A stretch of DNA of 64,000 bases from Inquilinus sp. Marseille-Q2685 (GCF_916619195.1 NZ_CAKAKL010000002.1:1428001-1492000), one strand, 5' to 3'; positions 7,935 to 18,610 are shown, counted from the first letter of the stretch. The notes: a model not told the origin generated them from the sequence alone. Numbers and translations are program-made.

Positions 7935-9067
7935 GTCTCGTACCGGTCGCGGTCCAGGCTGAAGCTGTCGTCGATGCGGCCGATACCGGCGGCCAGCAGG
8001 CGCACCAGACCGGCCAGGTCGGAGAGGTCGCAGATCTCGAGCGAGGAATGAGTGCCGCGGGCCGGGTAGCCGAGGTCGATTGCGGCGACGCCGGAATGGA
8101 CCAACTGCACATAGGAGGAATCGGTCAGCAGGCCGACATGCGCGCTCTTCTGCAGCACGATGCCCTCGCCGCGCGCGGCCTCGCCGAACAGGGCGACCAG
8201 CGCCGGATGCGGGATGGTGCCGTTCAGCGTGCCGCGGCCATGGAAGCTGTACAGGCTCATCGCCGGCCCGCCGCCCAGCCGGACATCGCCGCGCTGGGCC
8301 ATGTCCGGCGTGTCGGTGGCCAGCACGATGTCGAGCTGGATGGCGATGTCCGGCGCCAGCGCCTGCGCCGCCGTGACCGCGCCGCGCAGGTTGAACTCCT
8401 CCTGCACCGAGAACACCAGATGCACGGTCGGCCGCCGCGGCGTCGCCAGCAGGGCCCGGGCGACCTCGACGATCACGGCGCAGCCGGCGCGGTCGTCCAC
8501 CGCCGTGCCGGCGATGCGGTCGCCGGCCAGCTCGACCACCTTCGGCGCATAGACCACGGGCGTGCCGATGTCGATGCCGGCCGCCAGCACCGCGGCGGCA
8601 CTGTCGAAGCCGGCGTCGATATAGATCTCCGGATAGGGCAGGACCCGGTACTTCTCCTCCTGCGCGGTGGCGTGGTGGCTCTTGTTGGCGATCACGCCCG
8701 GCACGTCGCGGCCGGCGCCGACGCAGAACACCACCGATTGCGAGGCCAGCGCCTTCTCCGGCACCCCGCCCAGCCGCTCCACCCGCACCAGCCCGCCGGG
8801 CTCGATCTTGCGGACGATCAGGCCCAGCTGGTCCATATGGGCGAACAGCATCACGCTCGGTCCCGCGACCGTGCCCTCGATCGTCGCGATCAGGTTGCCC
8901 AGCCGGTCGGAGCGCGAGGCGAGGCCGAGCCCGGAGAGCAGCCCGGCGATGTGCCGCCGCACCCGCCCCTCATGGCCGCTGAGGCCGGGGATCAGCATCA
9001 GCTCCGCCACCAGCCTGCGCAGGCGCTGCTTGACCGGGTCTGCGCCCCGCACTTCCTCCGTCGTCAT
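7931..9067 (-). CDS. M42-family aminopeptidase/SgcX-like zinc hydrolase
   Basis: A 378-residue M42 protein (family includes FrvX, SgcX and TET aminopeptidases). The di-zinc ligand motifs are visible: AHMDQLG (His77, Asp79), AVDDRAG (Asp191/192), SVQEEFNLRG (Glu223, Glu224), ATDTPD (Asp252), and a C-terminal histidine in RGTHSSLE. The start at 9067 (MTTEEVRG) leaves a 5-base gap after the BtpA gene; longer upstream frames run into that gene. In E. coli the homologue sgcX lies in the sgc operon with sgcQ, as here beside a BtpA/SgcQ gene. Whether the substrate is a peptide, a sugar amide or a glycoside is not known; annotations as endoglucanase in this family are not well supported. Confidence 0.87.
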   Translation of the reverse strand: MTTEEVRGADPVKQRLRRLVAELMLIPGLSGHEGRVRRHIAGLLSGLGLASRSDRLGNLIATIEGTVAGPSVMLFAHMDQLGLIVRKIEPGGLVRVERLGGVPEKALASQSVVFCVGAGRDVPGVIANKSHHATAQEEKYRVLPYPEIYIDAGFDSAAAVLAAGIDIGTPVVYAPKVVELAGDRIAGTAVDDRAGCAVIVEVARALLATPRRPTVHLVFSVQEEFNLRGAVTAAQALAPDIAIQLDIVLATDTPDMAQRGDVRLGGGPAMSLYSFHGRGTLNGTIPHPALVALFGEAARGEGIVLQKSAHVGLLTDSSYVQLVHSGVAAIDLGYPARGTHSSLEICDLSDLAGLVRLLAAGIGRIDDSFSLDRDRYET

Positions 9068-9072
9068 CGCCG

Positions 9073-9891
9073 TCAGCCCTTCCGCGCCGCCCGCGCCAGA
9101 TGCATGAACTCCGCCGCCCTGTCGGGGTCCACCGCGTTCCAGGTGTGGCCGTTGACCTTGAGCGAGGAGCCGACGATGCAGCCATCCGCCACCCGCAGCA
9201 CGTCGGCGACCGTCTCGTGCTTCACCCCGGTGTTGGCCAGGACTGGTGTATGCGGCAGCGCCTGCTTCACTGCCTCGAGGTCCGACATCGCCGCCGCCTC
9301 GCCGGTGATCGCGCCGGAGACCAGGACAGCGTCCGGGATGCTGGAGAACACCGCGCTGCGCGCCCGGTCGGCCAGGTCGCGGCGGTCCAGCGACCAGGCG
9401 AATTCGGCGGAGATGTTGTACAGCATCGCCAGGTCCTGGCGGCCGAGCCGGTTGCGGTACCGCATCGCCGCGCCGGCATCCGGGTTCCACGGCCCCATGT
9501 CCGAGGCGTAGGTGCCGGTCATGATCTCGCGGATGAAGGCGGCGCCGGTGGCGGCCGCCAGCGCGACCGAGCCGGCTGGGTCCCACAGCACGTTGACGCC
9601 GAAGGGCACCGTGATCTCCGGCCGCAGCCGGCCGATCAGATAGGCCATGGTCGCGATCGAGGCCGTATCGACCTTGAACTCATAGGGCCGGTCGTTCTCG
9701 TTGCCGAACATCACGGCGTCGAAGCCGGCGGCCTGCAGCGCCTGCAGGTCGCGCCGCGCGCCCTCCAGCAGCCCGTCGAGCCCGGCCGCCGAGTCGTAGA
9801 GCGGCGCGCCCGGCAGGGCCCCGAAATGCACCATGGCGATCACCGGCTTCCGGTCGCCGAACACCCGCTGGAAATTGCCTGTAGCGCCCAT
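9073..9891 (-). CDS. BtpA/SgcQ family protein
   Basis: A 272-residue TIM-barrel-type protein of the BtpA family. It opens VFGDRKPVIAMVHFGALPGA, carries GFDAVMFGNENDRPY and ends ANTGVKHETVADVLRVADG then CIVGSSLKVNGHTWN, all family signatures. BtpA was named for photosystem I biogenesis in cyanobacteria, but heterotrophs keep the family in sugar operons (SgcQ of E. coli), where its reaction is uncertain. It is the first gene of a leftward operon with the M42 protein and an FGGY kinase. GGGAAGGGA precedes the ATG. The promoter region holds a LacI-type palindrome shared with the divergent ABC operon. Confidence 0.88.
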   Translation of the reverse strand: MGATGNFQRVFGDRKPVIAMVHFGALPGAPLYDSAAGLDGLLEGARRDLQALQAAGFDAVMFGNENDRPYEFKVDTASIATMAYLIGRLRPEITVPFGVNVLWDPAGSVALAAATGAAFIREIMTGTYASDMGPWNPDAGAAMRYRNRLGRQDLAMLYNISAEFAWSLDRRDLADRARSAVFSSIPDAVLVSGAITGEAAAMSDLEAVKQALPHTPVLANTGVKHETVADVLRVADGCIVGSSLKVNGHTWNAVDPDRAAEFMHLARAARKG

Positions 9892-10025
9892 TCGCGCGCG
9901 TCCCTTCCCTGCTCCGAGTGGCGTAGAACGGCTCCCCGGCCGCTCCCTTGCGCCCCCATTGAGGCCGCATCATACTCAGGATCGCCTACGGCACCCGCCG
10001 AAATCGCATCCTTGGCCGTCATCTT

Positions 10026-10039
10026 GTGAAACGTTTCAC
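10026..10039. promoter_or_regulatory. LacI-type operator between divergent sugar operons
   Basis: GTGAAACGTTTCAC is a perfect 14-bp palindrome with central CG, the standard form of LacI/GalR-family operators. It lies in the 221-base gap between the BtpA operon and the ABC operon, so one repressor could control both. No LacI-type gene is adjacent; the only one in the window is at 56772. Confidence 0.7.
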
Positions 10040-10112
10040 GATGGCGGTACGGGGATGACGGTCCGGGACGGCCGAGGGCGACAAGAACGATAATGCCACA
10101 GGGAGATTCGCG

Positions 10113-11774
10113 GTGAAGCTACAGGACTACGACCGTCTCGTCGCGGCGCAGGCCACCCGGCGCACGGTTCTGAAAGGTGCGGCCGGGCTCGGCGCCGCGC
10201 TGGGCACGACAGGCCTGTTCGGCCCCCTTTCCTCGACCGCGCTGGCGCAGGACAGCCTGCGCGCCCAGATCCTGCAGATCCCCGGGGTGGGCAAGGGATC
10301 GCCGACCGACGCCGACTGGCAGAAGGTCGGCGAGCTGTGCCTCGGCCCGACCAAGGCGACGGTGAAGGAGGGCGAGTTCAACGGCGTCCAGCTGACCTTC
10401 ATGGGGCTGAACAACCAGAACCTGCACAACCTGCTGTTCCGCGGCTTCCTGAAGCCGTGGGAGGCCTATACCGGCGCGAAAATCACCTGGATCGACCTGG
10501 CCCAGGCCGACTACAACCCGCGGCTGCAGCAGGCGATCGCCACCGGCACGGTGGATTTCGACATCGTCGAGATGGGCGCCCCGTTCGAGGGCGACGTCTG
10601 CGGCAAGGGCTTGGCCTCGGAGATGCCGGACTGGGTCAAGGCCCAGATCGACATGGACGACTATGTCGGCTACCTCAAGGCCCCGGTCGGCACCTGGGAG
10701 GGCAAGACCTACCGGATCTCGATCGACGGCGACTGCCACACCTTCAACTACCGCACCGACGTCTTCTCCGACGCCGACTTGGCCAAGGCCTGGAAGGACG
10801 GCGGCGGCCAGGGCGACTGGGGCGTGCCGAAGACCTGGCAGCAGGTCCAGGCGGCGACCAGGTTCCTGAAGGGCAAGAAGGTGGCCGGCCAGGACGCCTA
10901 CGGCTATCTCGACGCGCCCAAGGCCTGGGGCGGCTTCGGCTTCTATTTCCTGGGCAGCCGGGCCTCGGCCTATGCCAAGCACCCGGACGACAAGGCCTGG
11001 CTGTTCGACGTCGACACCATGAAGCCGCGGATCAACAACCCGGCCTGGGTGCGGGCGATCCAGGACGTGATCGACGCGCTGCCGTCGGAACCGGCGGACC
11101 AGCTGGGCGCCGACCCCAACACCACCGCCTTCCAGCAGTTCCTGGCCGGGACCGGGTCGATGGTGGCGTGGTGGGGCGATGTCGGGTCGAACGCCAAGAC
11201 CAGCGATTCCTCGGTCATCGGCGACGTCTGCGGCTTCAGCATCCTGCCGGGTTCGGACGATGTGTACAACGCCAAGACCGGGGCCTGGGACAAGCTGCCG
11301 GGCGGCCCGAACTACGCGCCGAACATGGCCTATCTGGGCTGGGGCGTCTATGTCATGGCCCGCGTCGACGGCGACGCCGCCAAGCACAAGGCGGCCTGGA
11401 GCGCCGCGGCCCATCTCGGCGGCAAGGACCTGTCGCTGTGGATGGCGGCCTACCCCTCGGGCTTCCAGCCCTACCGGAACAGCCACTTCCAGATCCCGGA
11501 ATGGGTCGCGGCCGGCTATGACGAGGCTTTCATCACCTCCTACCTGAAGGCCAACGCGGACTCCTACAACCACCCGAATGCGGCGATCGAGCCGCGCATC
11601 CCCGGCATCTTCCAGTACTACAGCGTGGCCGAGGATGAGCTGGCCAAGATCTTCGCCGGCCAGAGCGACGCCCAGAAGGGCGCCGACGCCATCGCCGCGG
11701 CCTGGGAGAAGATCACCGACCAGATCGGCCGCGAGAAGCAGATCGCCCTCTACAAGGCGTCGCTCGGGCTGTGA
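10113..11774 (+). CDS. Extracellular solute-binding protein, sugar ABC transporter (family 1, Tat-exported)
   Basis: A 553-residue periplasmic binding protein, larger than typical MalE-like proteins. The N-terminus has a twin-arginine signal (TRRTVLKGAAGLGAALG, cleavage likely after ALAQ near residue 45), suggesting export in folded form. The GTG start at 10113 is supported by GGGAGA eight bases upstream. Internal segments such as FDIVEMGAPFEGDV and MVAWWGDVGS fit the sugar-binding fold. Two permease genes follow after a 292-base gap that carries a long inverted repeat. No ATPase gene is in this operon. Cargo is unknown; the divergent BtpA/M42/kinase operon probably processes it. Confidence 0.88.
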   Translation: MKLQDYDRLVAAQATRRTVLKGAAGLGAALGTTGLFGPLSSTALAQDSLRAQILQIPGVGKGSPTDADWQKVGELCLGPTKATVKEGEFNGVQLTFMGLNNQNLHNLLFRGFLKPWEAYTGAKITWIDLAQADYNPRLQQAIATGTVDFDIVEMGAPFEGDVCGKGLASEMPDWVKAQIDMDDYVGYLKAPVGTWEGKTYRISIDGDCHTFNYRTDVFSDADLAKAWKDGGGQGDWGVPKTWQQVQAATRFLKGKKVAGQDAYGYLDAPKAWGGFGFYFLGSRASAYAKHPDDKAWLFDVDTMKPRINNPAWVRAIQDVIDALPSEPADQLGADPNTTAFQQFLAGTGSMVAWWGDVGSNAKTSDSSVIGDVCGFSILPGSDDVYNAKTGAWDKLPGGPNYAPNMAYLGWGVYVMARVDGDAAKHKAAWSAAAHLGGKDLSLWMAAYPSGFQPYRNSHFQIPEWVAAGYDEAFITSYLKANADSYNHPNAAIEPRIPGIFQYYSVAEDELAKIFAGQSDAQKGADAIAAAWEKITDQIGREKQIALYKASLGL

Positions 11775-11810
11775 CGCCCGAATTGATCGGGGCGACCTAT
11801 CCCTTCAATC

Positions 11811-11959
11811 CTCCCCCTCCCCTTGCGGGAGGGTAGGGGGAGGGGTTTGGCGCCAACGGAATCGATGTCGGGCGTCACCACACGCCCCGCAGAGATCCTG
11901 GCTGACCCCAGGCCGGCTCCTGTCATTGACACCCTCCCCTCCCGCAAGGGGAGGGGGAG
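11811..11959. repeat. GC-rich inverted repeat inside the ABC operon
   Basis: A perfect 23-bp inverted repeat (arms 11811-11833 and 11937-11959, core CCCCTTGCGGGAGGG) flanks about 100 bases. It fills most of the gap between the binding-protein gene and the first permease gene. Similar CCTCCCC/GGGGAGG hairpins occur at 14118-14249 and 39258-39421. In such a position hairpins can stabilise upstream mRNA and raise the level of binding protein over permeases. No gene is visible in 11775-12066. Confidence 0.85.
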
Positions 11960-12066
11960 TGTGGAAAGTACGGGTCGGTTCATGTGATCGGATTCCGCAA
12001 GAGCCTCGCAAGCAGGCGCGGCGACGCTTTGTCTCCCACCATCATCCGTTTGCGGTCCGGACCAGC

Positions 12067-13197
12067 ATGAGCGAAGCGGAGATCGGCGCCGGCGCCCTGG
12101 CCGGCGAGCACAGCATCAAGCCCGTCTCGTCGCACATCCCGGCCGGCCGCAAGGTCGCGGGGCGGTGGCTGATCCGGGTCGCCACGCTCGCGCTCGCGGC
12201 GATGCTGCTGCTGCAGGTGCTGGATTCGGCCGAGGTGATCGCGATCGGCTTCGAGACCTGGCGCCCCCTGCTCTACACCTATCTGGCCTGGGCGGTGGCG
12301 CTCGGCGCCGGGCAGGTGATGATCCGGGGCGAGGCCGGCCACCGGGCGTTGTTCCTGCTGCCAGCGGTGCTGTTCACCGTCTCGATGGTGATCTTCCCCA
12401 CCCTCTTCGGCCTCTACATCGCCTTCACCGACTGGAACCTCAGCTCCTTCGCCGGCCGGCAGCTCAACGGCCTCGACAATCTGCGCACGCTCTGGGCCGA
12501 TCCCTATTACTGGAACGCGCTCGGCAACATGGTCTGGTACGTGCTGGCGGTGCTGGTGCAATACGCCATCGCCTTCGGCCTGGCGCTGCTGCTGAACGCC
12601 GAGATCCGGGCGCGCAAGTTCTTCCGCGTCGCCTTCCTGATGCCGTTCATGCTGAGCCCGGTCGCGGTCAGCTGGATGATCGGCAAGTCGATCATGGAGT
12701 ACCGCTTCGGCCCGGCGGCGTCGCTGGCCCGGTTCCTGGGCTGGGAGAACCCGGCCTTCTTCGCCTCGCCCTGGATGGCGCGGCTCAGCATCATGGCGAT
12801 GGACGGCTGGGTCTCGATCCCCTTCGTCATGATCCTGCTGCTGGCCGGGCTGCAGGCCATCCCGAACGACATCCTGGAGGCGGCGCGGATCGACGGCGCC
12901 AAGGCCTGGCAGTCCTTCTGGAAGATCACCTTTCCGCTGATGCTGCCGGTCAGCGTCACCGCGGTGATCCTCAGGATCATCTTCGAGCTGAAGCTGGCCG
13001 ACATCGTCATCAACGTGACCGCCGGCGGGCCCGGCGGCGCCACCGACACGGTGTCGAGCTTCATCTACCGCGAGTACCGGGACCGGTCGAATGTCGGCTA
13101 CGGCACCATGCTGGCGCAGGTCTATTTCATCATGATCATCGTCTTCGTGACCGCGCTGCTCAGCCTGGTCAGCCGCTGGATGCGGCGGCTGACATGA
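12067..13197 (+). CDS. Sugar ABC transporter permease (MalF-like)
   Basis: A 376-residue inner-membrane permease. An N-terminal extension with two extra membrane segments precedes the usual six-helix core (from about LFLLPAVLFTVSMVIFPTLF). The ATPase-docking EAA loop is present as EAARIDGAKAWQSFWKITFP. The ATG at 12067 (MSEAEIGAG) was chosen because upstream in-frame sequence is repeat-derived. The stop overlaps the next permease start (ATGA). It pairs with the permease at 13194 and the binding protein at 10113. Confidence 0.9.
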   Translation: MSEAEIGAGALAGEHSIKPVSSHIPAGRKVAGRWLIRVATLALAAMLLLQVLDSAEVIAIGFETWRPLLYTYLAWAVALGAGQVMIRGEAGHRALFLLPAVLFTVSMVIFPTLFGLYIAFTDWNLSSFAGRQLNGLDNLRTLWADPYYWNALGNMVWYVLAVLVQYAIAFGLALLLNAEIRARKFFRVAFLMPFMLSPVAVSWMIGKSIMEYRFGPAASLARFLGWENPAFFASPWMARLSIMAMDGWVSIPFVMILLLAGLQAIPNDILEAARIDGAKAWQSFWKITFPLMLPVSVTAVILRIIFELKLADIVINVTAGGPGGATDTVSSFIYREYRDRSNVGYGTMLAQVYFIMIIVFVTALLSLVSRWMRRLT

Positions 13198-14087
13198 GCG
13201 GCGCGGCGACCTGGCGCGCCCGGCGCATCTCCGGCCGCACGCTGCTCTACGCCGCGGCGCTGCTGTGGGCCTTCATCTCGCTGTTCCCGATCTACTGGAC
13301 GGTGACGACCTCGTTCAAGACCGCGGTCGACGTCACCCAGGGGCACCTGATCCCCTGGATCGACTATCAGCCGGACTGGCGCGGCTGGCGCTCGCTGGGC
13401 CTGTCGCCGGACACGATCGGCGCCACCTCGACGGTGCGGGAGGAGTTCCTGCTGCGCTTCGAGAACAGCGTCGTGGCCTCGGTCGGCGCCTCGGTGCTGG
13501 CGGTCGCCATCGGCTCGCTCGCCGCCTACGGCCTCAGCCGCCTCCGCTACAAATTCGGGCCCCGGCGCAACAAGGACATCTCCTTCTGGTTCCTGTCGCA
13601 GCTGATCCTGCCGCCGGGGGTTTTGGCGATGCCGTTCCTGGTCCTGTACAAGGAGCTGGCGCTGCTGGACACGCGGATCGGGCTGATCCTGGTCTATGCG
13701 CTGATGGTGCTGCCGATCGTGATCTGGATCATGCGCGACCAGTTCGCCTCGATCCCGATCGAGCTGGAGGAGGCGGCGCGGGTCGACGGCGCCACGGTGT
13801 GGCAGGCCTTCCTGCGCATCGTGCTGCCGCTGGCTCTGCCCGGCATGGTGGCGGCCTTCATCCTGTCGGTCGTGCTGTGCTGGAACGAGTATTTCTTCGC
13901 CGCGCTGCTGACCAGCACCGACGCCAAGACCCTGCCGGTGATGGTGGCCAGCCAGACCGGGTCGCAGGGCATCAACTGGTGGTCGATGGCGGCGCTGTCG
14001 ACCGCGGCGATCGCGCCGCTGGCCGTGATCGGCATCTTCCTCGAGCGCTACATCATCCGCGGCCTGACCGCCGGGGCAGTGAAGTAA
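13194..14087 (+). CDS. Sugar ABC transporter permease (MalG-like)
   Basis: A 297-residue permease with about six membrane helices. The first is LLYAAALLWAFISLFPIYW, and the EAA loop reads EEAARVDGATVWQAFLRIVL. A C-terminal IIRGLTAGAVK tail is typical of MalG-type subunits. It overlaps the upstream permease by 4 bases and ends the operon. With no ATPase here, the transporter must use an ATPase encoded elsewhere, possibly a shared MalK/UgpC-type subunit. Confidence 0.9.
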   Translation: MSGAATWRARRISGRTLLYAAALLWAFISLFPIYWTVTTSFKTAVDVTQGHLIPWIDYQPDWRGWRSLGLSPDTIGATSTVREEFLLRFENSVVASVGASVLAVAIGSLAAYGLSRLRYKFGPRRNKDISFWFLSQLILPPGVLAMPFLVLYKELALLDTRIGLILVYALMVLPIVIWIMRDQFASIPIELEEAARVDGATVWQAFLRIVLPLALPGMVAAFILSVVLCWNEYFFAALLTSTDAKTLPVMVASQTGSQGINWWSMAALSTAAIAPLAVIGIFLERYIIRGLTAGAVK

Positions 14088-14117
14088 TCTAGAGCCACCT
14101 CGATCGGCGGTGATGCG

Positions 14118-14249
14118 TGCCTCTCCCGTTTACGAGAGAGGTCGGAGACGCGAAGCGGCTCCGGGTGAGGGGATTTTGTCGAGGCCGGGACCAGCCCTCA
14201 CCCGGCCGTCCTGCGGACGTCCGACCTCTCCCGCCAGGCGGGAGAGGCA
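14118..14249. repeat. GC-rich inverted repeat between convergent operons
   Basis: The outer arms TGCCTCTCCCG (14118-14128) and CGGGAGAGGCA (14239-14249) pair perfectly, and the inner segments also pair extensively (GGTCGGA with TCCGACC; CCGGGTGAGGG with CCCTCACCCGG). It resembles common alphaproteobacterial intergenic palindromes. Placed between convergent transcription units, it may act as a bidirectional terminator. Confidence 0.8.
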
Positions 14250-14312
14250 ATCCGAGCTGCTCGATATCCTTTCAGCCCATGATCGAGAGCTCGGAGAGCG
14301 GACGCCCTTCCC

Positions 14313-15080
14313 TCACCAGCAGACGAAGCCGCCGTCGACGATCAGGTCCACGCCGGTGCAGAAGGACGAGGCGGCGCTGGCCAGGAACACCGCCGGGCCG
14401 ACCAGCTCGTCCACCGTCGCCATCCGGCCCATCGGCGTGTCGCGCTCGAAGATCTTGCGCTGCTCCGCCACCTCAGGGCGCAGGTTCATCGGCGTCAGCG
14501 TGTAGCCGGGGCTGATCGCATTCACCCGCAGGCCGCGACCGGCCCATTCCATCGCCAGGCTCTTGGTCAGGTGGATCACCCCGGCCTTGGAGGTGTTGTA
14601 ATGCGCCTGCAGCAGGCCGCGATTGACGATCGACCCCGACATCGAGGCGATGTTGACGATCGAGCCGCGCTTGCGCGGCAGCATCACCCGGGCCTCGGCC
14701 TGGGCGGAGAGGAAGACGCCGGTCAGGTTGACGTCGATGGTGCGCTGCCACTGCGCCTCCGGCAGGTCCTCCGCCGCCGTGGCGTTGGCTATGCCGGCGC
14801 AGTTGACCGCGACCGTGAGCGCGCCGAGCTGGGACTCGACCGCATCCACCGCCTTGGCGAGATCCTCGGCCTTGGTCACGTCGCCGGCCAGGGTCAGCGC
14901 CCGGCGGCCCAGCGCCCGGATGCGGCCGGCGGTGTCGGCCAGGCCGGCCTCCGATGCCGCAAGGTCGAACAGGGCGACATCGGCGCCGGCCTCGGCCAGG
15001 CCGACGGCGATGCGCTGGCCGATGCCGCTGCCGGCGCCGGTGACGAAGGCGATCTGATCATCGAGCCGGAAGATCTGCAC
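14313..15080 (-). CDS. SDR family oxidoreductase (polyol/sugar dehydrogenase-like)
   Basis: A 255-residue classical short-chain dehydrogenase. TGAGSGIG (residues 14-21) binds NAD(P), VNCAGIA is the NAG-equivalent motif, and YNTSK is the catalytic Tyr-Lys pair. It ends DLIVDGGFVCW. The GTG at 15080 was chosen because it follows AGAGG by 7 bases and gives the usual N-terminus. It is the last gene of the leftward Rbs-type operon and probably oxidises the imported polyol or sugar before or after the FGGY kinase acts. The exact substrate is not readable. Confidence 0.87.
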   Translation of the reverse strand: MQIFRLDDQIAFVTGAGSGIGQRIAVGLAEAGADVALFDLAASEAGLADTAGRIRALGRRALTLAGDVTKAEDLAKAVDAVESQLGALTVAVNCAGIANATAAEDLPEAQWQRTIDVNLTGVFLSAQAEARVMLPRKRGSIVNIASMSGSIVNRGLLQAHYNTSKAGVIHLTKSLAMEWAGRGLRVNAISPGYTLTPMNLRPEVAEQRKIFERDTPMGRMATVDELVGPAVFLASAASSFCTGVDLIVDGGFVCW

Positions 15081-15094
15081 GGAAGCCTCTGGGT

Positions 15095-16614
<1,520 letters not shown>

Positions 16615-16615
<1 letters not shown>

Positions 16616-17544
16616 TACGGGTGCTTCTCGATGAAGCCGGCGACGTTGTCCTTGGTGGTCAGCGTCGCCTGCTGCAGCTGCTCGGCCGGGACGGTCTTGC
16701 CCTCGGCGAGGTCGAGCGCCGACTGCAGCGCCAGCCGGCCCATCTGCTGGGTGGTCTGGGTCATGGTCGCGTCCAGCGTGCCGGCCTGCACCGCCTTCAG
16801 CCCGGCGACGTCGCCGTCGAAGCCGAAGATCCAGGTCTTGTGGTCGAGATTGGCCACCTTCACCGCCTGGGCCGCCCCCAGCGCCAGCGCGTCGGCCCGG
16901 CCGAAGAAGACCGAGATGTCCGGGTCGCGTTGCAGCATGTCCTGGGCGATGTTGAAGCCCTCGTCCTGCATCCACATGGTGCTGGCCTGCTTGGCGACGA
17001 CCTTCAGCCCCGGGCACTTCTCCAGCGCCTCGGTGAAGCCCTTGTCGCGGTCCTGCTCCGGCGTGGTGCCGAGCTGGCCCTGGATGATGGCGACGTTGCC
17101 CTGGCCGCCCGTCACCTTGCAGACATGCTCGCCCAGCGTGCGGGCGGCGGCGACGCTGTCGGTGGCGATGAAGGTGTCGCCCGGCGCATCGGCCGGGTTG
17201 CGGTCGACCGCGACCACCGGGATGCCGGCCGCCTTGGCCGCCTTCACCGGCACGCTGGCGGCGGTGGCGCCGGCCGGGATGTAGATCAGCGCGTCGATCT
17301 GCTGGGTGATCAGGTCCTGGATCTGGCTGACCTGGGTGGCGGAATCGCCCTTGGCGTCGACGGTGACGACCTTGATCCCCTGCTCCTTGGCCGAGGCCTC
17401 GACCGACTGTTTGATCTGGTTGAAGAAGTCGGCCTGCAGGTTGGCGACGGCCAGGCCGATCACCTTGTCCTTGGCCCAGGCGGGGGAGCCGAGGGCGGTG
17501 CCGGCCAGAAGGGCCAGCGCGGCGACGGCGATACGGGTCTTCAT
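16615..17544 (-). CDS. Sugar ABC transporter substrate-binding protein (RbsB-like)
   Basis: A 309-residue periplasmic binding protein of the type 1 (peripla_BP_4) class. A Sec signal peptide (MKTRIAVAALALLAGTALG, cleavage after PAWA) precedes the mature KDKVIGLAVANLQADFF. It contains DALIYIPAGATAASVPVKAA and VVAVDRNPAD, typical ribose/xylitol-type binding segments. The ATG at 17544 has AGGAGAGG upstream. Pentose, polyol or similar cargo is likely from family and neighbours. Confidence 0.92.
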
Positions 17545-17593
17545 GGGTCGGTCCTCTCCTGTTGCGACGGTCATTCCGTCTTTGTGGTCCCGG

Positions 17594-18574
17594 TCAGCGG
17601 TTGCGCCGGCCGAGGGTGTCGAAGGTGACGGCGGCGGCGATCACGAGGCCGATCACCACCTGCTGCACGAAGGGCGAGACGCCGAGCAGGTTCAGCCCGT
17701 TGCGCAGCACGCCGATGATCAGGACGCCGACGACCGTGCCGCCGATGCTGCCGACGCCGCCCGACAGGCTGGCGCCGCCGATCACGACCGCGGCGATGGT
17801 GTCGAGCTCGTAGCCGAGCCCGGCGCTGGGCTGCGAGGAATCGAGGCGCGAGGCCAGCGCCATGCCGGCGACGCCGGCCAGCGCCCCGGCCGCGGCGTAG
17901 ACCGCGATCGTCACCCGGCCGACATGGATGCCGGCCAGCCGGGCCACCTCGCGGCTGCCGCCGATGGCGTAGAGATTGCGGCCGCTGGGCCGGAAGGTCA
18001 GGTACAGCCAGCTGACCGCCACCAGCACCAGGAACAGCGCCACGGTCAGCGACAGGAAGCCGAAATTGCGCACGGTGGCCAGCGCGGTGAACCAGTCCGG
18101 ATAGCCGACGATCTGGGTGCCGTCGGTCAGGATGTTGGCCAGGCCGCGGGCCACCGACATCATCGTCAGCGTGGCGATGAAGGCCGGCAGCCGCGCCAGG
18201 GTGATCAGGAGGCCGGAGGCCAGGCCGCACAGCGCGCCGGCGCCGATGCCGAGCAGGATGGCCAGCGCCATCGGCAGCTCCATGTCGCGCGCCAGCCAGC
18301 CCATCACCATCATCGACAGCGCCAGGACCGACCCGACCGACAGGTCGATGCCGCCGATCACGATCACCGCCGTCATGCCGATGGCGAGGATGCCGAGCAC
18401 GGTGACCTGGTCCAGCACATTGAGGCCGTTGCGGACCGACAGGAAATGGTCCGAGGCGAAGGAGAAGATCACGCACAGCAGGATCAGGCCGATCAGCGGG
18501 CCCTGGGCGCCGCTGGTCAGGCTGATCCGTGGGAGGATCGTCCTGGTGGCCGGTCGGTCGATGCGCGCTTCCAT
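17594..18574 (-). CDS. Sugar ABC transporter permease (RbsC-like)
   Basis: A 326-residue permease of the RbsC/XylH/AraH family with about eight to ten helices. The family signatures GGIDLSVGSVLALS and RNLYAIGGSREVARLAGI are both present, as is GGASLSGGVGSIGGT. It lies between the FGGY kinase gene (18611) and the binding-protein gene (16615) in one leftward operon. Confidence 0.93.
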   Translation of the reverse strand: MEARIDRPATRTILPRISLTSGAQGPLIGLILLCVIFSFASDHFLSVRNGLNVLDQVTVLGILAIGMTAVIVIGGIDLSVGSVLALSMMVMGWLARDMELPMALAILLGIGAGALCGLASGLLITLARLPAFIATLTMMSVARGLANILTDGTQIVGYPDWFTALATVRNFGFLSLTVALFLVLVAVSWLYLTFRPSGRNLYAIGGSREVARLAGIHVGRVTIAVYAAAGALAGVAGMALASRLDSSQPSAGLGYELDTIAAVVIGGASLSGGVGSIGGTVVGVLIIGVLRNGLNLLGVSPFVQQVVIGLVIAAAVTFDTLGRRNR

Positions 18575-18610
18575 TCCCTACATCCTTTTCGTGTCACCAG
18601 GCGAGGCGGG

